Positions 1-9,495 of a stretch of 64,000 nt of DNA are shown in pieces. Every line of letters starts with the position of its first letter. Position 1 is the stretch's first letter. Source of the stretch: JBBROS01 sp963752225 (lineage in GTDB: Bacteria > Pseudomonadota > Alphaproteobacteria > Acetobacterales > Acetobacteraceae); the NCBI GenBank assembly GCA_963752225.1, contig CAVVXS010000007.1, forward strand, positions 372,001 through 436,000. Reading direction: 5' to 3'. The position numbers were made by a program, and so were the translations under genes. The notes under the pieces are model-generated. The model saw only the letters and a program-made list of their open reading frames with translations, made no database searches and was not told the DNA's origin.

Positions 1-66
1 CGCTTCGCCATCCGCGAGGGTGGCCGGACGGTCGGCGCCGGCGTCGTCGCGAGCATCACCCAGTAA
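1..66 (+). CDS. tuf: Elongation factor Tu, C-terminal end (partial)
   Basis: The first 21 codons encode the extreme C-terminus of EF-Tu, with the typical FAIREGGRTVGAGVV stretch of domain 3, and end in TAA. The rest of the gene lies before the window. EF-Tu delivers aminoacyl-tRNA to the ribosome. A tuf copy directly before rpsJ is the usual alphaproteobacterial junction of the str and S10 clusters, and only 39 bases separate it from rpsJ. Confidence 0.93.
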   Translation, partial: RFAIREGGRTVGAGVVASITQ

Positions 67-105
67 CGCGACGAGCGGCACGCCCCTGAACGGATAAGAG
101 TACCG

Positions 106-414
106 ATGGACAACCAGAACATCCGCATTCGCCTCAAGGCGTACGATCACCGCGTGCTGGACAACAGCACGCGGGAGATCGTCAACACGGCGAAGCGGAC
201 CGGCGCGCGCGTGCGGGGGCCGATTCCGTTGCCGACGCACATCGAGCGGTTCACGGTGAACCGCTCGCCGCACGTAGACAAGAAAAGCCGCGAGCAGTTC
301 GAGATCCGGACCCATCGCCGGCTGCTCGATATCGTCGAGCCCACGCCGCAGACGGTCGACGCGCTGATGAAGCTCGACCTCGCCAGCGGCGTGGACGTCG
401 AGATCAAGCTGTAA
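106..414 (+). CDS. rpsJ: 30S ribosomal protein S10 (NusE)
   Basis: The 102-residue product has the normal S10 length and begins with the characteristic [10 protein letters not shown] segment. S10 sits in the 30S head and, as NusE, also joins NusB in transcription antitermination. It is the first gene of the S10 cluster, with rplC 14 bases downstream. No strong promoter is visible in the short gap after tuf, so it is probably co-transcribed with tuf. Confidence 0.97.
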   Translation: MDNQNIRIRLKAYDHRVLDNSTREIVNTAKRTGARVRGPIPLPTHIERFTVNRSPHVDKKSREQFEIRTHRRLLDIVEPTPQTVDALMKLDLASGVDVEIKL

Positions 415-428
415 GGGAGGCCGGTACC

Positions 429-1157
429 ATGACCATCGGCAACGGGCGGACCGGTCTCGTCGCGAAGAAGCTCGGCATGACCCGCATCTTCAAGGATGAC
501 GGGACCCATGTTCCGGTGACCGTCCTGCATCTCGACGAGGTGCAGGTGGTCGATGTCCGCACCGAAGAGCGCGACGGCTACAACGCGCTGCAGCTCGGCT
601 GGGGCACGGCGAAAGTGAAGAACGTCAGCCAGCCCAACAAGGGCCACTACGCTCGGGTCAAGGTGGAGCCGAAGGCCAAGTTGGTCGAATTCCGCTGCGC
701 CGCCGATGCGGTGGTCGAAGCGGGGCAGGTCATCACGGCCGACCATTTCGTGGTCGGGCAGAAGGTTGACGTGTGCGGCGTCAGCAAGGGCAAGGGGTTT
801 GCCGGCGGCATGAAGCGCTGGAACTTCCGCGGTCTCGAGGCCTCGCACGGCGTGTCCGTCAGCCACCGCAGCCATGGTTCGACCGGCAACCGGCAGGATC
901 CGGGCAAGACGTTCAAGAACAAGAAGATGGCCGGCCATCTAGGGCAGGACCGGGTGACGACGCTCAATGTCGAGGTGGCGGGCGTCGACGCGGGCCGCGG
1001 CTTGCTGATGGTGCGCGGCGCGGTGCCCGGGGCCAAGAACGGCTTCGTCCTGGTGCGGGACGCGATCAAGAAGAAGCGGCACCCCGATGCGCCGTTCCCG
1101 GCCGCGGTGCGCGGCGCGGCGGACGCGGAGCCGGCGCCGGCTCATGCCGAGTCCTGA
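429..1157 (+). CDS. rplC: 50S ribosomal protein L3
   Basis: L3 is an early 23S rRNA-binding assembly protein near the peptidyl transferase centre. The 242-residue product keeps the conserved loop region (GFAGGMKRW, then [19 protein letters not shown]). The glutamine in that loop corresponds to the residue methylated in E. coli. It is longer than the 209-residue E. coli protein, mainly through an Ala/Pro/Glu-rich C-terminal tail of about 25 residues. A GGGAGG ribosome-binding site lies 8 bases before the ATG. Confidence 0.97.
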   Translation: MTIGNGRTGLVAKKLGMTRIFKDDGTHVPVTVLHLDEVQVVDVRTEERDGYNALQLGWGTAKVKNVSQPNKGHYARVKVEPKAKLVEFRCAADAVVEAGQVITADHFVVGQKVDVCGVSKGKGFAGGMKRWNFRGLEASHGVSVSHRSHGSTGNRQDPGKTFKNKKMAGHLGQDRVTTLNVEVAGVDAGRGLLMVRGAVPGAKNGFVLVRDAIKKKRHPDAPFPAAVRGAADAEPAPAHAES

Positions 1158-1167
1158 GGACAACACG

Positions 1168-1848
1168 ATGCAGATCGAGATCAAGACATTGGACGGCGGT
1201 TCCGCCGGGCAGGCCGAGCTTCCGGACGAGCTGTTCGGAGCGGCGCCGCGGACGGACATCATCGCCCGGGTGATCCAGTGGCAGCTGATGAAGCGTCGGG
1301 CCGGCACCCACAAGGTCAAGGGCATGGGTGAAGTGTCCGGCACCACCAAGAAGCCGTATAAGCAGAAGGGCACCGGCAACGCCCGTCAGGGCTCGCTGCG
1401 TTCGCCGCAGTTCCGCACCGGTGGCGTCGTGCATGGGCCGGTGGTGCGCGACCACGGCTTCGACCTGCCGAAGAAGGTGCGGCGGCTGGGGTTGATCAGC
1501 GCCCTGTCGCAGAAGCAAGCTGAGGGCAAGCTCGTGGTGGTCGACCACGTGGGCGGCGGCAGCGGCAAGACGAAGGAGCTGCGGGCCAAGCTGGTCCAGC
1601 ATGGTTGGAAGAGCGCCCTGTTCGTGGATGGCGCCGTCGACCCGAGCTTCCTGCGCGCGAGCCAGAACATCGTTGGCTTCAACGTGCTGCCGACGGTCGG
1701 CGCCAATGTCTACGACATCATCCGGCACGACGTTCTGGTGCTGACCTCGTCCGGCATCGAGGGGCTGAAGGCCCGGCTCGGCGGCGGTTCGGCCGAGGGT
1801 CCGGCTGAACATGCGCCGATCCATGCTGTCGAGGGGACCTCGCTATGA
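1168..1848 (+). CDS. rplD: 50S ribosomal protein L4
   Basis: L4 is a 23S rRNA-binding protein lining the exit tunnel. In some bacteria it also autoregulates the S10 operon. I placed the start at the ATG of [11 protein letters not shown] (226 residues) because a GAGGA ribosome-binding site lies 7 bases upstream and because this matches the usual L4 N-terminus. The frame is open further upstream (ATG at 1144 and 1087), but that part overlaps rplC and is arginine-rich shadow sequence. The tunnel loop with [12 protein letters not shown] is present around residues 65-80. Confidence 0.95.
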   Translation: MQIEIKTLDGGSAGQAELPDELFGAAPRTDIIARVIQWQLMKRRAGTHKVKGMGEVSGTTKKPYKQKGTGNARQGSLRSPQFRTGGVVHGPVVRDHGFDLPKKVRRLGLISALSQKQAEGKLVVVDHVGGGSGKTKELRAKLVQHGWKSALFVDGAVDPSFLRASQNIVGFNVLPTVGANVYDIIRHDVLVLTSSGIEGLKARLGGGSAEGPAEHAPIHAVEGTSL

Positions 1849-2186
1849 CCGTCCGCCAGGTCCAGGTCGCCCGCAAGCGCGCGGCGACGATGTCGCGCGA
1901 AGCGATGTTCAACGTGGTGCGCGCGCCGGTGATCACCGAGAAGGCGACGCTGGTGAGTGAGCGCAACCAGTTTGTGTTCCGCGTCGCCGCCGACGCGACC
2001 AAGCCCGAGATCAAGGCCGCCGTCGAGGCGCTGTTCGGGGTCAAGGTGCTGGGCGTCAACACGCTGGTGCAGAAGGGCAAGCAGAAGCGGTTCCGCGGCC
2101 GGCCCGGCGTCCGCTCGGATATCAAGAAGGCCTATGTGCAGCTTGCCGAGGGACAGTCGATCGACATGTCCAGCGGGCTAAGCTGA
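1845..2186 (+). CDS. rplW: 50S ribosomal protein L23
   Basis: L23 lies at the tunnel exit and is the docking site for trigger factor and SRP. The ATG overlaps the rplD stop as ATGA, implying translational coupling. From that start the protein has 113 residues, with about 24 residues before the conserved [12 protein letters not shown] block. In-frame ATGs at 1890 and 1905 would give a more usual length (about 98 and 93 residues), so the exact start is uncertain. Confidence 0.94.
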   Translation: MTVRQVQVARKRAATMSREAMFNVVRAPVITEKATLVSERNQFVFRVAADATKPEIKAAVEALFGVKVLGVNTLVQKGKQKRFRGRPGVRSDIKKAYVQLAEGQSIDMSSGLS

Positions 2187-2208
2187 GCGCAGGGCTGGGG
2201 ACAGAACG

Positions 2209-3042
2209 ATGGCATTGAGGCAATTCAACCCGGTCACGCAGAGCCTGCGCGGCACCGTGCTGATCGACCGCAGCGAGCTGTGGAAGGGCAAGCCGGTCAA
2301 GACGCTGACCGAGGGCAAGAACAAGACGGGCGGCCGCAACAACCACGGCCGCACGACCAGCTTCTTCCGCGGCGGCGGCCATAAGCAGACCTACCGCTTC
2401 GTCGATTTCAAGCGGCGCAAGCATGGTGTGGCGGCGACGGTGGAGCGGCTCGAATACGACCCGAACCGATCCGCGTTCATTGCGCTGATCAAGTACGATG
2501 ACGGCGAGCTGTCGTATATCCTGGCACCGCAGCGCTTGAAGGCCGGCGACAAGGTCGTGTCCGGGCCCCGCGTCGACATCAAGCCCGGCAACGCCATGCC
2601 GATGGGCGCGATGCCGGTCGGCACGATCATCCACAACGTCGAGCTCAAGATCGGCGGCGGCGGCAAGATGGCGCGGGCGGCCGGCTGCTACGCGCAGCTG
2701 GTGGGCAAGGATGCGGGCTACGCGCAGATCAAGCTGCAGTCGGGCGAGTTGCGCGTGGTGCGTGCCGAGTGCATGGCGACGGTGGGTGCGGTCAGCAACC
2801 CCGACAACCAGAACCAGTCGATCGGCAAGGCCGGGCGCAACCGCTGGCTTGGACGCCGGCCGCACAACCGTGGCGTCGTGATGAACCCGGTCGACCATCC
2901 GCACGGCGGCGGCGAGGGCCGCACCTCCGGCGGCCGTCATCCGGTGACGCCGTGGGGCAAGCCGACCAAGGGCTACAAGACTCGCGTGAACAAGCGGACC
3001 GACAGCCTGATCATCCGGCGCCGTCCGAAGGGGAAGCACTGA
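2209..3042 (+). CDS. rplB: 50S ribosomal protein L2
   Basis: L2 is a core 23S rRNA-binding protein needed for subunit association and peptidyl transfer. The 277-residue length is normal. The C-terminal signature [18 protein letters not shown], containing the conserved histidine near the peptidyl transferase centre, is present around residues 225-242. It is followed directly by rpsS with only one base between them. Confidence 0.98.
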   Translation: MALRQFNPVTQSLRGTVLIDRSELWKGKPVKTLTEGKNKTGGRNNHGRTTSFFRGGGHKQTYRFVDFKRRKHGVAATVERLEYDPNRSAFIALIKYDDGELSYILAPQRLKAGDKVVSGPRVDIKPGNAMPMGAMPVGTIIHNVELKIGGGGKMARAAGCYAQLVGKDAGYAQIKLQSGELRVVRAECMATVGAVSNPDNQNQSIGKAGRNRWLGRRPHNRGVVMNPVDHPHGGGEGRTSGGRHPVTPWGKPTKGYKTRVNKRTDSLIIRRRPKGKH

Positions 3043-3043
3043 G

Positions 3044-3322
3044 ATGGCGCGTAGCACGTGGAAGGGCCCGTTCGTCGACGGGTACCTGCTGGGCAAGGCC
3101 GATGCGTCGCGGGCCTCGGGCCGCAACGAGATCATCAAGATCTGGTCGCGCCGCTCGACGATCCTGCCGCAGTTCGTGGGCCTGACGTTCGGCGTTTATA
3201 ACGGGCACAAGTTCCTGCCGGTGCAGGTCAACGAGAACATGGTCGGCCACAAGTTCGGCGAGTTCTCGCCGACCCGGACCTTCACCGGCCATACCTCGGA
3301 CAAGAAGGCGAAGCGGGGCTGA
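3044..3322 (+). CDS. rpsS: 30S ribosomal protein S19
   Basis: S19 forms a complex with S13 in the 30S head and contacts the A-site region. The 92-residue product starts with the usual [14 protein letters not shown] and contains [13 protein letters not shown] and [11 protein letters not shown]. It has the standard length and lies tightly between rplB and rplV. Confidence 0.97.
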   Translation: MARSTWKGPFVDGYLLGKADASRASGRNEIIKIWSRRSTILPQFVGLTFGVYNGHKFLPVQVNENMVGHKFGEFSPTRTFTGHTSDKKAKRG

Positions 3323-3323
3323 C

Positions 3324-3746
3324 ATGAGCAAGCCGAAGCATCCGCGCACGCTCGCCGACCATCAGGCCGAAGCGACCTTGCGCAACGTTCGTATCAGCCC
3401 GCAGAAGCTGAACTTGGTGGCGGGGCTGATCCGCAACATCCCGGCGCAGCAGGCGGTGGCGACTTTGACGTTCAGCAAGCGCCGGATCGCGGTCCAGGTG
3501 CGCAAGACCCTCGAGAGCGCGATTGCCAATGCAGAAAACAACCACCAGCTCGACGTCGACCGTCTGGTCGTCAGCCGGGCCGAGGTGGGCAAGTCCATCG
3601 TCATGCGCCGGTTCATGGCGCGCGGCCGCGGCCGCGCGTCCCGCATCGAGAAGTGGTTCAGCCACTTGCGGATCGTGGTGAGCGAGCAGGCGCAATTGCC
3701 GGATACGCCGGAACGCTCCGGCAGGTCCGAACGGAAGGCGGCGTAA
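3324..3746 (+). CDS. rplV: 50S ribosomal protein L22
   Basis: L22 lines the nascent-chain tunnel, and its beta-hairpin is a macrolide-resistance site. The conserved region [18 protein letters not shown] lies near residues 22-39, and the hairpin with [13 protein letters not shown] near residues 95-107. The 140 residues exceed the usual 110 or so because of a short N-terminal extension and a polar C-terminal tail. Confidence 0.96.
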   Translation: MSKPKHPRTLADHQAEATLRNVRISPQKLNLVAGLIRNIPAQQAVATLTFSKRRIAVQVRKTLESAIANAENNHQLDVDRLVVSRAEVGKSIVMRRFMARGRGRASRIEKWFSHLRIVVSEQAQLPDTPERSGRSERKAA

Positions 3747-3749
3747 CCC

Positions 3750-4427
3750 ATGGGTCATAAGGTCAATCCGATCGGGCTTCGGCTCGGCATCAACCGCACC
3801 TGGGACAGCCGCTGGTACGCCGGCGGCGACTACTCGAAGCTGTTGCTGGCCGACATCAAGCTGCGGGAGCATCTGCGCAAGAAGCTGTCCGGCGCCGGCG
3901 TGTCCCGCGTCGTGATCGAGCGCCCGGCCAAGAAGCCGCGGGTGACGATTTATGCCGCGCGTCCCGGCGTGGTGATCGGCAAGAAGGGCCAGGACATCGA
4001 GGTGCTGCGCAAGGACTTGGCCAAGATGGCCAAGGCCGAGGTCAGCCTCAACATCGTCGAGATCCGGAAGCCCGAGATCGACGCGACGCTGGTCGCCGAG
4101 AACATCGCGCAGCAACTCGAGCGGCGGGTCGCGTTCCGCCGGGCGATGAAGCGGGCGGTGCAGTCGGCCATGCGGCTGGGCGCGCAGGGCATCCGTATCA
4201 ACTGCGGCGGGCGCCTTGGCGGGGCCGAGATCGCTCGGGTCGAGTGGTATCGCGAGGGGCGGGTGCCGCTGCACACGCTGCGCGCCGACATCGACTTCGG
4301 GATCGCGACCGCGAAGACCACCTACGGCACCTGCGGTGTGAAGGTCTGGATCTTCAAGGGCGAGATCCTGGCGCAGGACCCGATGGCGCAGGATCGCCGG
4401 GCGGCCGAGCAGGCGCCGCAACGCTGA
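3750..4427 (+). CDS. rpsC: 30S ribosomal protein S3
   Basis: S3 is at the mRNA entry side of the 30S head. It has an N-terminal type II KH domain, with the GxxG loop seen as [13 protein letters not shown] near residues 72-84, followed by the S3 C-terminal domain with [21 protein letters not shown]. The length of 225 residues is typical. It is the last gene before an unusual 67-base spacer with two hairpins. Confidence 0.97.
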   Translation: MGHKVNPIGLRLGINRTWDSRWYAGGDYSKLLLADIKLREHLRKKLSGAGVSRVVIERPAKKPRVTIYAARPGVVIGKKGQDIEVLRKDLAKMAKAEVSLNIVEIRKPEIDATLVAENIAQQLERRVAFRRAMKRAVQSAMRLGAQGIRINCGGRLGGAEIARVEWYREGRVPLHTLRADIDFGIATAKTTYGTCGVKVWIFKGEILAQDPMAQDRRAAEQAPQR

Positions 4428-4432
4428 TTGTT

Positions 4433-4475
4433 TGGCGCTGCTGCGCCAGTATCGAGAGTTTGGCGCGACCGCGCC
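4433..4475 (+). promoter_or_regulatory. Two tandem hairpins between rpsC and rplP
   Basis: This is the longest gap in the first part of the operon. It holds two back-to-back perfect stem-loops. The first has arms TGGCGC (4433-4438) and GCGCCA (4443-4448) with a TGCT loop. The second has arms GGCGC (4462-4466) and GCGCC (4471-4475) with a GACC loop. No U-run follows either one. They could be mRNA processing or stability elements, or a translational control site upstream of rplP. The function is not known. Confidence 0.5.
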
Positions 4476-4494
4476 GGGTTAAGGACGACAGGAC

Positions 4495-4911
4495 ATGCTT
4501 TCTCCCAAGCGGACGACCTACCGCAAGGCTCATAAGGGCCGCATCCACGGACTGGCCAAGGGCGGGACGTCGCTGAACTTCGGCGCGTTCGGGCTCAAGG
4601 CGCTGGAGCCGGAGCGGATCACCGCGCGGCAGATCGAAGCGGCGCGGCGGGCCATCACACGCTCGATGAAGCGGGCTGGACGGGTCTGGATCCGGATCTT
4701 CCCGGACGTGCCGGTGTCGGCCAAGCCGGCCGAGGTGCGGATGGGCTCGGGCAAGGGGTCGCCGGAGTTCTGGGTGTGCCGGGTCAAGCCGGGCCGCATC
4801 ATGTTCGAGATCGACGGTGTGTCGCCGGATTTGGCCCGCGAGTCGCTGGCGCTCGGCGCTGCCAAGCTGCCGATCCGCACCAAGTTCATCCAGCGTATCG
4901 GTGAGGGCTGA
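4495..4911 (+). CDS. rplP: 50S ribosomal protein L16
   Basis: L16 binds 23S rRNA near the A-site tRNA. The 138-residue product has standard length and the conserved start [19 protein letters not shown]. It also has [20 protein letters not shown] followed by [11 protein letters not shown]. rpmC begins two bases after its stop. Confidence 0.97.
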   Translation: MLSPKRTTYRKAHKGRIHGLAKGGTSLNFGAFGLKALEPERITARQIEAARRAITRSMKRAGRVWIRIFPDVPVSAKPAEVRMGSGKGSPEFWVCRVKPGRIMFEIDGVSPDLARESLALGAAKLPIRTKFIQRIGEG

Positions 4912-4913
4912 GC

Positions 4914-5147
4914 ATGACCAAGCCGACCGACATCCGGGCCAAGAGCCTCGACGAGCAGAAGACGATGCTGCTGGATTTGCGCAAGGAGCAGTTCAACCTG
5001 CGCTTCCAAGCAGCGACCGGGCAGACCGAAGGCGTAGGCCGCGTGCGCAAGGTGCGCCGCGACATCGCCCGCGTGAAGACCATCCAGGCGGAGCAAGTTC
5101 GCGCCGCCGGCAAGCAGCCCGCCGGCAATGCCGGCCGGCACAAGTAG
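4914..5147 (+). CDS. rpmC: 50S ribosomal protein L29
   Basis: L29 is a small helical protein by the tunnel exit. The 77-residue product shows the family core LRKEQFNLRFQAATGQ and then VRKVRRDIARVKTI. A short Ala/Gly-rich tail follows the usual endpoint. It sits in the canonical place between rplP and rpsQ. Confidence 0.95.
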   Translation: MTKPTDIRAKSLDEQKTMLLDLRKEQFNLRFQAATGQTEGVGRVRKVRRDIARVKTIQAEQVRAAGKQPAGNAGRHK

Positions 5148-5159
5148 AGGAGAAGGGCG

Positions 5160-5561
5160 ATGCCGAGGCGCGTCCTCACCGGCCGGGTGACCAGCGACAA
5201 GCAAGACAAGACCTGCACGGTCCTGGTGGAGCGTCGCATCATCCATCCGTTGTATAAGAAGTTCATCCGCCGCTCGAAGGGCTACGCGGTCCACGACGAA
5301 GAGAACCAGTGCAAGGTCGGCGACCAGGTGCGCATCGAGGAGTGCCGCCCGATCAGCAAGCGCAAGACCTGGCTGCTGGTCGAGCGCAACGGGCAGCCGG
5401 TGATGCGCCCGGCCGGGTTCACCGCGCCGGAGCGGGTCACGCACCACATGGTCGAGGCGCCGGAAGCGCCGGAGACGGTGGCCGAGCGGGAGGCGGAGGA
5501 CGCCGCGATCGAGCATCGCGAGCAGGCGGCCGAGGCCCAATCGCATCAGCCCTCGGCTTAA
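5160..5561 (+). CDS. rpsQ: 30S ribosomal protein S17 with C-terminal extension
   Basis: S17 is an early 16S rRNA 5'-domain binder. The OB-fold core occupies about residues 1-80 ([20 protein letters not shown], then [19 protein letters not shown], then [11 protein letters not shown]). Typical S17 proteins end near 80-90 residues. This one continues for about 45 more as a Glu/Ala-rich tail that looks disordered. The stop is followed 12 bases later by rplN, so the extension is coded within the operon and is not a frameshift artefact. Confidence 0.95.
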   Translation: MPRRVLTGRVTSDKQDKTCTVLVERRIIHPLYKKFIRRSKGYAVHDEENQCKVGDQVRIEECRPISKRKTWLLVERNGQPVMRPAGFTAPERVTHHMVEAPEAPETVAEREAEDAAIEHREQAAEAQSHQPSA

Positions 5562-5573
5562 GGAGATCGGACG

Positions 5574-5942
5574 ATGATCCAGGTCGAATCCAATCTCGAG
5601 GTCGCCGACAACTCCGGCGCTCGCCGCGTGCAGTGCATCAAGGTGCTGGGCGGCAGCAAGCGCAAGACGGCGTCGGTCGGTGACGTGATCGTGGTGTCCA
5701 TCAAGGAAGCCATCCCGCGCGGCAAGGTGAAGAAGGGCGACGTGCACCAGGCGGTGATCGTGCGCACCTCGTTCCCGGTGCGGCGCCCCGACGGCAGCGC
5801 GATCCGCTTCGACCGCAATGCGGCGGTGCTGATCAACAAGTCGCAGGAGCCGATCGGCACCCGCATCTTCGGACCGGTCGTGCGCGAGCTGCGCGGCCGC
5901 AAGTTCATGAAGATCATTTCGCTTGCGCCGGAGGTGCTGTGA
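5574..5942 (+). CDS. rplN: 50S ribosomal protein L14
   Basis: L14 forms part of an intersubunit bridge. The 122-residue length is exact for the family. The protein opens with [17 protein letters not shown] and ends with the usual [12 protein letters not shown]. It is the first gene of the spc section, and its stop overlaps the rplX start. Confidence 0.98.
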   Translation: MIQVESNLEVADNSGARRVQCIKVLGGSKRKTASVGDVIVVSIKEAIPRGKVKKGDVHQAVIVRTSFPVRRPDGSAIRFDRNAAVLINKSQEPIGTRIFGPVVRELRGRKFMKIISLAPEVL

Positions 5943-6262
5943 TGGCCGCGCGCATCAAGAAGGGCGACAAGGTCGTCGTCATCACCGGGTCGGACAAGGG
6001 CAAGCGGGGTGAGGTGCTGACCGTGTTCCCGAAGGCGGAGCGGGCGGTGGTGCAGGGCGTCAACGTCGCCAAGAAGCATGTCAAGCCGCAAGGCATGGGC
6101 AAGCCGGGCGGGATCATCGAGCAGGAAGCGACCATCCATTTGTCGAACCTGGCGCTGATCGACCCCAAAACCGACAAGCCGACCCGGGTCGGGTTCCGTG
6201 TGCTCGAGGGCGGCCGCAAGGTCCGCGTGGCACGCGCGACCGGCGACGTGATCGAGGGCTGA
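5942..6262 (+). CDS. rplX: 50S ribosomal protein L24
   Basis: L24 is an assembly-initiating 50S protein with a KOW motif ([20 protein letters not shown], residues about 6-25). The ATG shares one base with the rplN stop (TGATG). A GTG one codon earlier is possible but adds only one residue. The 106-residue length is typical, and the internal block NVAKKHVKP is present. Confidence 0.96.
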   Translation: MAARIKKGDKVVVITGSDKGKRGEVLTVFPKAERAVVQGVNVAKKHVKPQGMGKPGGIIEQEATIHLSNLALIDPKTDKPTRVGFRVLEGGRKVRVARATGDVIEG

Positions 6263-6266
6263 TAGA

Positions 6267-6956
6267 ATGAGCGACAGCAAGAACAAGGGCGGCAATCGCG
6301 GCGGTCCGGGCATGGCAGTGCCGGCCAAGACGCCGCGCGCCAAGAAGGGCGAAGGCGTCAACGCCGCCGAAGGCAAGCCGGAAGGCTCGCCCAAGGAAAC
6401 GCCGCGCATGGCCCGGCGCTACAAGGAGGAGATCCGCGCCAAGCTGCAAACGGAGTTCAACTACGCGAACCCGATGCAAGTGCCCAAGCTCGAGAAGATC
6501 GTCATCAACATGGGTGTCGGCGAAGCCGCGGCCGATCAGAAGAAGCTCGACGCCGCATTGGCCGAGCTGACGCTGATTGCCGGTCAGAGGCCGGTCAAGA
6601 CCGTGGCAAAAAAGGCGATCGCCGGGTTCAAGATCCGCGCCGGGCTGCCGATCGGCTGCAAGGTGACGCTGCGCTCGGCCCGGATGTACGAGTTCCTCGA
6701 CCGGCTGGTGACGATCGCGTTGCCGCGGGTGCGCGACTTCCGCGGCATCCCGGCCAATAAGGGTTTCGACGGGCGCGGCAACTTCGCCATGGGCCTCAAG
6801 GAACAGATCATCTTCCCCGAGATCGACTACGACAAGGTGACGGACGTGCGCGGCATGGACATCATCTTTGTCACCACCGCCAAGACCAATGCCGAAGCGA
6901 AGGCGCTGTTGCGTGCTTTCGACGTGCCGTTCCAGCCGGAGGGTGCCCGGACCTGA
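6267..6956 (+). CDS. rplE: 50S ribosomal protein L5 with N-terminal extension
   Basis: L5 binds 5S rRNA in the central protuberance. The conserved protein begins about residue 48 ([13 protein letters not shown]) and carries [20 protein letters not shown]. Before it lie 47 Lys/Gly/Pro-rich residues not found in the usual 180-residue L5. An alternative ATG at 6408 would remove them, but a GAGGG ribosome-binding site lies well placed before the ATG at 6267, so I kept the longer form. Confidence 0.93.
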   Translation: MSDSKNKGGNRGGPGMAVPAKTPRAKKGEGVNAAEGKPEGSPKETPRMARRYKEEIRAKLQTEFNYANPMQVPKLEKIVINMGVGEAAADQKKLDAALAELTLIAGQRPVKTVAKKAIAGFKIRAGLPIGCKVTLRSARMYEFLDRLVTIALPRVRDFRGIPANKGFDGRGNFAMGLKEQIIFPEIDYDKVTDVRGMDIIFVTTAKTNAEAKALLRAFDVPFQPEGART

Positions 6957-7004
6957 GTGGTCCGGTGCTCGCGGCCGTAAGTTCAACGCGTTTGGAAAAC
7001 CGCT

Positions 7005-7018
7005 TGCGGCGCGCCGCA
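7005..7018. repeat. Perfect 14-bp palindrome between rplE and rpsN
   Basis: TGCGGCGCGCCGCA reads the same on both strands and lies in the 85-base rplE-rpsN spacer. There is no T-run after it. It could fold as a short RNA hairpin or be chance in such GC-rich DNA. Confidence 0.3.
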
Positions 7019-7041
7019 GCAGGTTCCGAGGAGTAACAGAG

Positions 7042-7347
7042 ATGGCGAAGACATCGTCAGTGAACCGCAACGACAAGCGGGCGGCCATGGCGTCGCGCGA
7101 CAAGGCGAAGCGGGCGGAGCTGAAGGCGCGGGTGATGGACCGCAGCGCGGCGGTCGAGGACCGGTTCGAGGCGACCATCAAGCTGGCGCAACTGCCGCGC
7201 AACGGGGCGGCGGTGCGGGTGCGCCTGCGCTGCGCGCTGACCGGCCGCGCCCGCGGCAACTACCGCAAGTTCAAGCTGTCGCGGAACATGCTGCGGCAGT
7301 TGGCGAACACCGGCATGTTGCCCGGCGTCGTCAAGGCGAGCTGGTAG
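7042..7347 (+). CDS. rpsN: 30S ribosomal protein S14 (zinc-independent form)
   Basis: S14 is a 30S head protein. The 101-residue product is the long form that lacks the CXXC zinc motifs. Only one cysteine is present, in [10 protein letters not shown]. The ATG at 7042 follows a GAGGAG ribosome-binding site. The frame stays open upstream but that stretch overlaps rplE. Confidence 0.96.
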   Translation: MAKTSSVNRNDKRAAMASRDKAKRAELKARVMDRSAAVEDRFEATIKLAQLPRNGAAVRVRLRCALTGRARGNYRKFKLSRNMLRQLANTGMLPGVVKASW

Positions 7348-7356
7348 GAGCGCGCC

Positions 7357-7755
7357 ATGTCGATGTCCGATCCATTGGGTGACATGATCACCCGCATCCG
7401 CAACGCGCAGCGCAGCCGTCACGCCATGTGCGTCGCCCCGGCGTCGAAGCTCCGCGCCAACGTGCTCGAGGCGCTCAAGCGCGAGGGCTTCATCCGCGGC
7501 TATTCGGCCGAGGAGTTGCGGCCCGGCGTGGCGCAGCTGCGCATCGAGCTGAAGTACAACGAGGGCGAGCCGGTCATCAAGGAGATCACCCGCGTGTCCA
7601 AGCCGGGCCGGCGGGTGTATTCGAAGATCAAGGAACTGCCGCGGGTCTATGCGGGCCTGGGGGTGTCGATCCTGTCGACCCCGCGTGGCGTGCTGAGCGA
7701 TGGCGAGGCGCGCGCGGCCAATGTGGGCGGCGAAGTGCTGTTCCGGGTATTCTAA
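7357..7755 (+). CDS. rpsH: 30S ribosomal protein S8
   Basis: S8 binds the central domain of 16S rRNA and in E. coli represses spc-operon translation. The 132-residue product opens with [15 protein letters not shown] and ends with the family signature [18 protein letters not shown]. Length and position are standard. Confidence 0.97.
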   Translation: MSMSDPLGDMITRIRNAQRSRHAMCVAPASKLRANVLEALKREGFIRGYSAEELRPGVAQLRIELKYNEGEPVIKEITRVSKPGRRVYSKIKELPRVYAGLGVSILSTPRGVLSDGEARAANVGGEVLFRVF

Positions 7756-7769
7756 GGGAGGATGCAGCC

Positions 7770-8303
7770 ATGTCTCGCGTAGGCAAGTATCCCGTGGACG
7801 TCCCGGCCGGCGTGACCGTCGCGCTGGCGGGCCGCGTCCTGCAGGCCAAGGGAAAGCTCGGTACCCTGTCGCTGCCGCTGACCGATCTGGTCGATGCGTC
7901 GGTCGAGGGCAACAAGGTGACGGTGACGCCGCGGTCCAACGCCACCCCGAACCGGATGATGTGGGGCACCACCCGCGCGCTGGTGGCCAGCATGGTCAAG
8001 GGCGTGTCGGAGGGGTTCACCAAGACGATGGAGATCACCGGAACCGGCTTTCGCGCCGCGGTGCAGGGCAAGAACCTGGTCGTGAACCTGGGCTTCTCGC
8101 ATGACGTGATCTATCCGGTGCCCGACGGCATCACCATCACCACGCCGCGCCCGACCGCTATCACCATCACCGGGATGGACAAGCGGCTGGTCGGCCAGGT
8201 GGCCGCCGAGATTCGCGCGCACCGCCCGCCCGAGCCGTATAAGGGCAAGGGCGTGAAATACGAGGGCGAGCAGATCCGGCGCAAGGAAGGCAAGAAGAAG
8301 TAA
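7770..8303 (+). CDS. rplF: 50S ribosomal protein L6
   Basis: L6 lies near the factor-binding centre of the 50S subunit. The ATG at 7770 follows a GGGAGG ribosome-binding site and gives 177 residues, the usual size. The N-terminal [14 protein letters not shown] and the C-terminal [19 protein letters not shown] are both typical of L6. The longer open frame upstream overlaps rpsH and is discarded. Confidence 0.97.
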   Translation: MSRVGKYPVDVPAGVTVALAGRVLQAKGKLGTLSLPLTDLVDASVEGNKVTVTPRSNATPNRMMWGTTRALVASMVKGVSEGFTKTMEITGTGFRAAVQGKNLVVNLGFSHDVIYPVPDGITITTPRPTAITITGMDKRLVGQVAAEIRAHRPPEPYKGKGVKYEGEQIRRKEGKKK

Positions 8304-8304
8304 G

Positions 8305-8667
8305 ATGGCCGCGACATTCGACATGAAGGCGCGGCGCCAGCAGCGCCTGCGCTACCAGCTCCGGCAGAAGGCGGCCGGCCGCCCGCGGCTTTCGGTGTTC
8401 CGCTCGGGCAAGCACATCTATGCCCAGGTCATCGATGACGGCCAGGGCCGCACCCTGGCCGCGGCGTCGAGCCTCGACAAGGGTCTCAAGACCGAGCTGA
8501 AGACCGGGGCCGACCGTAGTGCTGCGGCCGCCGTCGGCAAGCTGGTGGCCGAGCGGGCGACCGCGGCCGGGGTGACCAAGGTCGTGTTCGACCGCGGCGC
8601 CTATTTGTATCACGGCCGCGTCAAGGCGCTGGCCGACGCCGCCCGCGAAGCCGGGCTGGCGTTCTAG
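8305..8667 (+). CDS. rplR: 50S ribosomal protein L18
   Basis: L18 binds 5S rRNA together with L5. The 120-residue product has [20 protein letters not shown] near the start and the C-terminal [20 protein letters not shown]. It begins one base after the rplF stop. Confidence 0.97.
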   Translation: MAATFDMKARRQQRLRYQLRQKAAGRPRLSVFRSGKHIYAQVIDDGQGRTLAAASSLDKGLKTELKTGADRSAAAAVGKLVAERATAAGVTKVVFDRGAYLYHGRVKALADAAREAGLAF

Positions 8668-8678
8668 GAGTTCGACAG

Positions 8679-9281
8679 ATGGCACGGGAAGCACGGGACG
8701 GCGGCAACCGCGGCGGACGCGACCGCGATCGCAACCGCGGCGGCGGTGGCGACCAGCCGCATGACGACCTGATCGACAAGCTGGTCACCATCAACCGCGT
8801 GGCCAAGGTGGTGAAGGGCGGACGCCGGTTCGCCTTCGCCGCCCTGGTGGTGGTGGGCGACCAGAAGGGGCGCGTGGGCTACGGCGCCGGCAAGGCGCGC
8901 GAAGTGCCGGAGGCCATCCGCAAGGCGACCGAGCGGGCCAAGCGCGGCTTGATCCGGGTGCCGATGAAGGAAGGCCGCACGCTGCACCACGACGCCGAAG
9001 GCGTGTTCGGTGCGGGGCACGTGGTGCTGCGCTCGGCGACGGCCGGCACTGGCATCATCGCCGGCGGTCCGATGCGGGCGGTGTTCGAGACGCTCGGGAT
9101 CGGCGACGTGGTTGCCAAGTCGCTCGGCAGCCGCAATGCCCACAACATGGTCAAGGCCACCTTTGCCGCCCTGCAGCGCTGCGCCAGCCCGCGCAGCGTC
9201 GCCGCCCGGCGCGGCAAGAAGGTGTCGGACATCCTCGGCAAGCGCGAGGCGGTGGACGCCGGGGAGACGGCCGATGTCTGA
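8679..9281 (+). CDS. rpsE: 30S ribosomal protein S5
   Basis: S5 helps decoding fidelity and mRNA unwinding at the entry channel. After a Gly/Arg/Asp-rich leader of about 25 residues comes the double-stranded-RNA-binding-like domain ([20 protein letters not shown] and [17 protein letters not shown]). The C-terminal domain follows with GVGT-like [20 protein letters not shown]. Its 3' end overlaps rpmD by 8 bases. Confidence 0.96.
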   Translation: MAREARDGGNRGGRDRDRNRGGGGDQPHDDLIDKLVTINRVAKVVKGGRRFAFAALVVVGDQKGRVGYGAGKAREVPEAIRKATERAKRGLIRVPMKEGRTLHHDAEGVFGAGHVVLRSATAGTGIIAGGPMRAVFETLGIGDVVAKSLGSRNAHNMVKATFAALQRCASPRSVAARRGKKVSDILGKREAVDAGETADV

Positions 9282-9495
9282 CGCCAAGACGGGCCCCACC
9301 GTGACGGTGACGCAAGTTCGTTCCGGTCTGGGCCGCAAGAAGGACCAGCTGCAAACCTTGACCGGGCTCGGCCTGGGCAAGCTGCGGCGGACGCGCGTGC
9401 TCGAGGACACGCCGTCGGTGCGCGGCATGATCCGCCGGGTGGCTCATCTGGTGGTGGCCGAGCCGGCGACGCCGGCCGGGGAGACTGAGAAGTGA
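9274..9495 (+). CDS. rpmD: 50S ribosomal protein L30
   Basis: L30 is a small 50S protein of about 60 residues. Here it has 73 residues with short extra ends. The core [16 protein letters not shown] and [20 protein letters not shown] is clear. The ATG at 9274 lies inside the end of rpsE, and the gene ends by overlapping the GTG start of rplO. Confidence 0.94.
   Translation: MSDAKTGPTVTVTQVRSGLGRKKDQLQTLTGLGLGKLRRTRVLEDTPSVRGMIRRVAHLVVAEPATPAGETEK

Noticed and set aside
147..938. Minus-strand open frame of 263 codons opposite rpsJ and rplC
   Set aside because: It mirrors conserved ribosomal genes and has shadow composition with no recognisable motif. GC-rich DNA gives long antisense frames.
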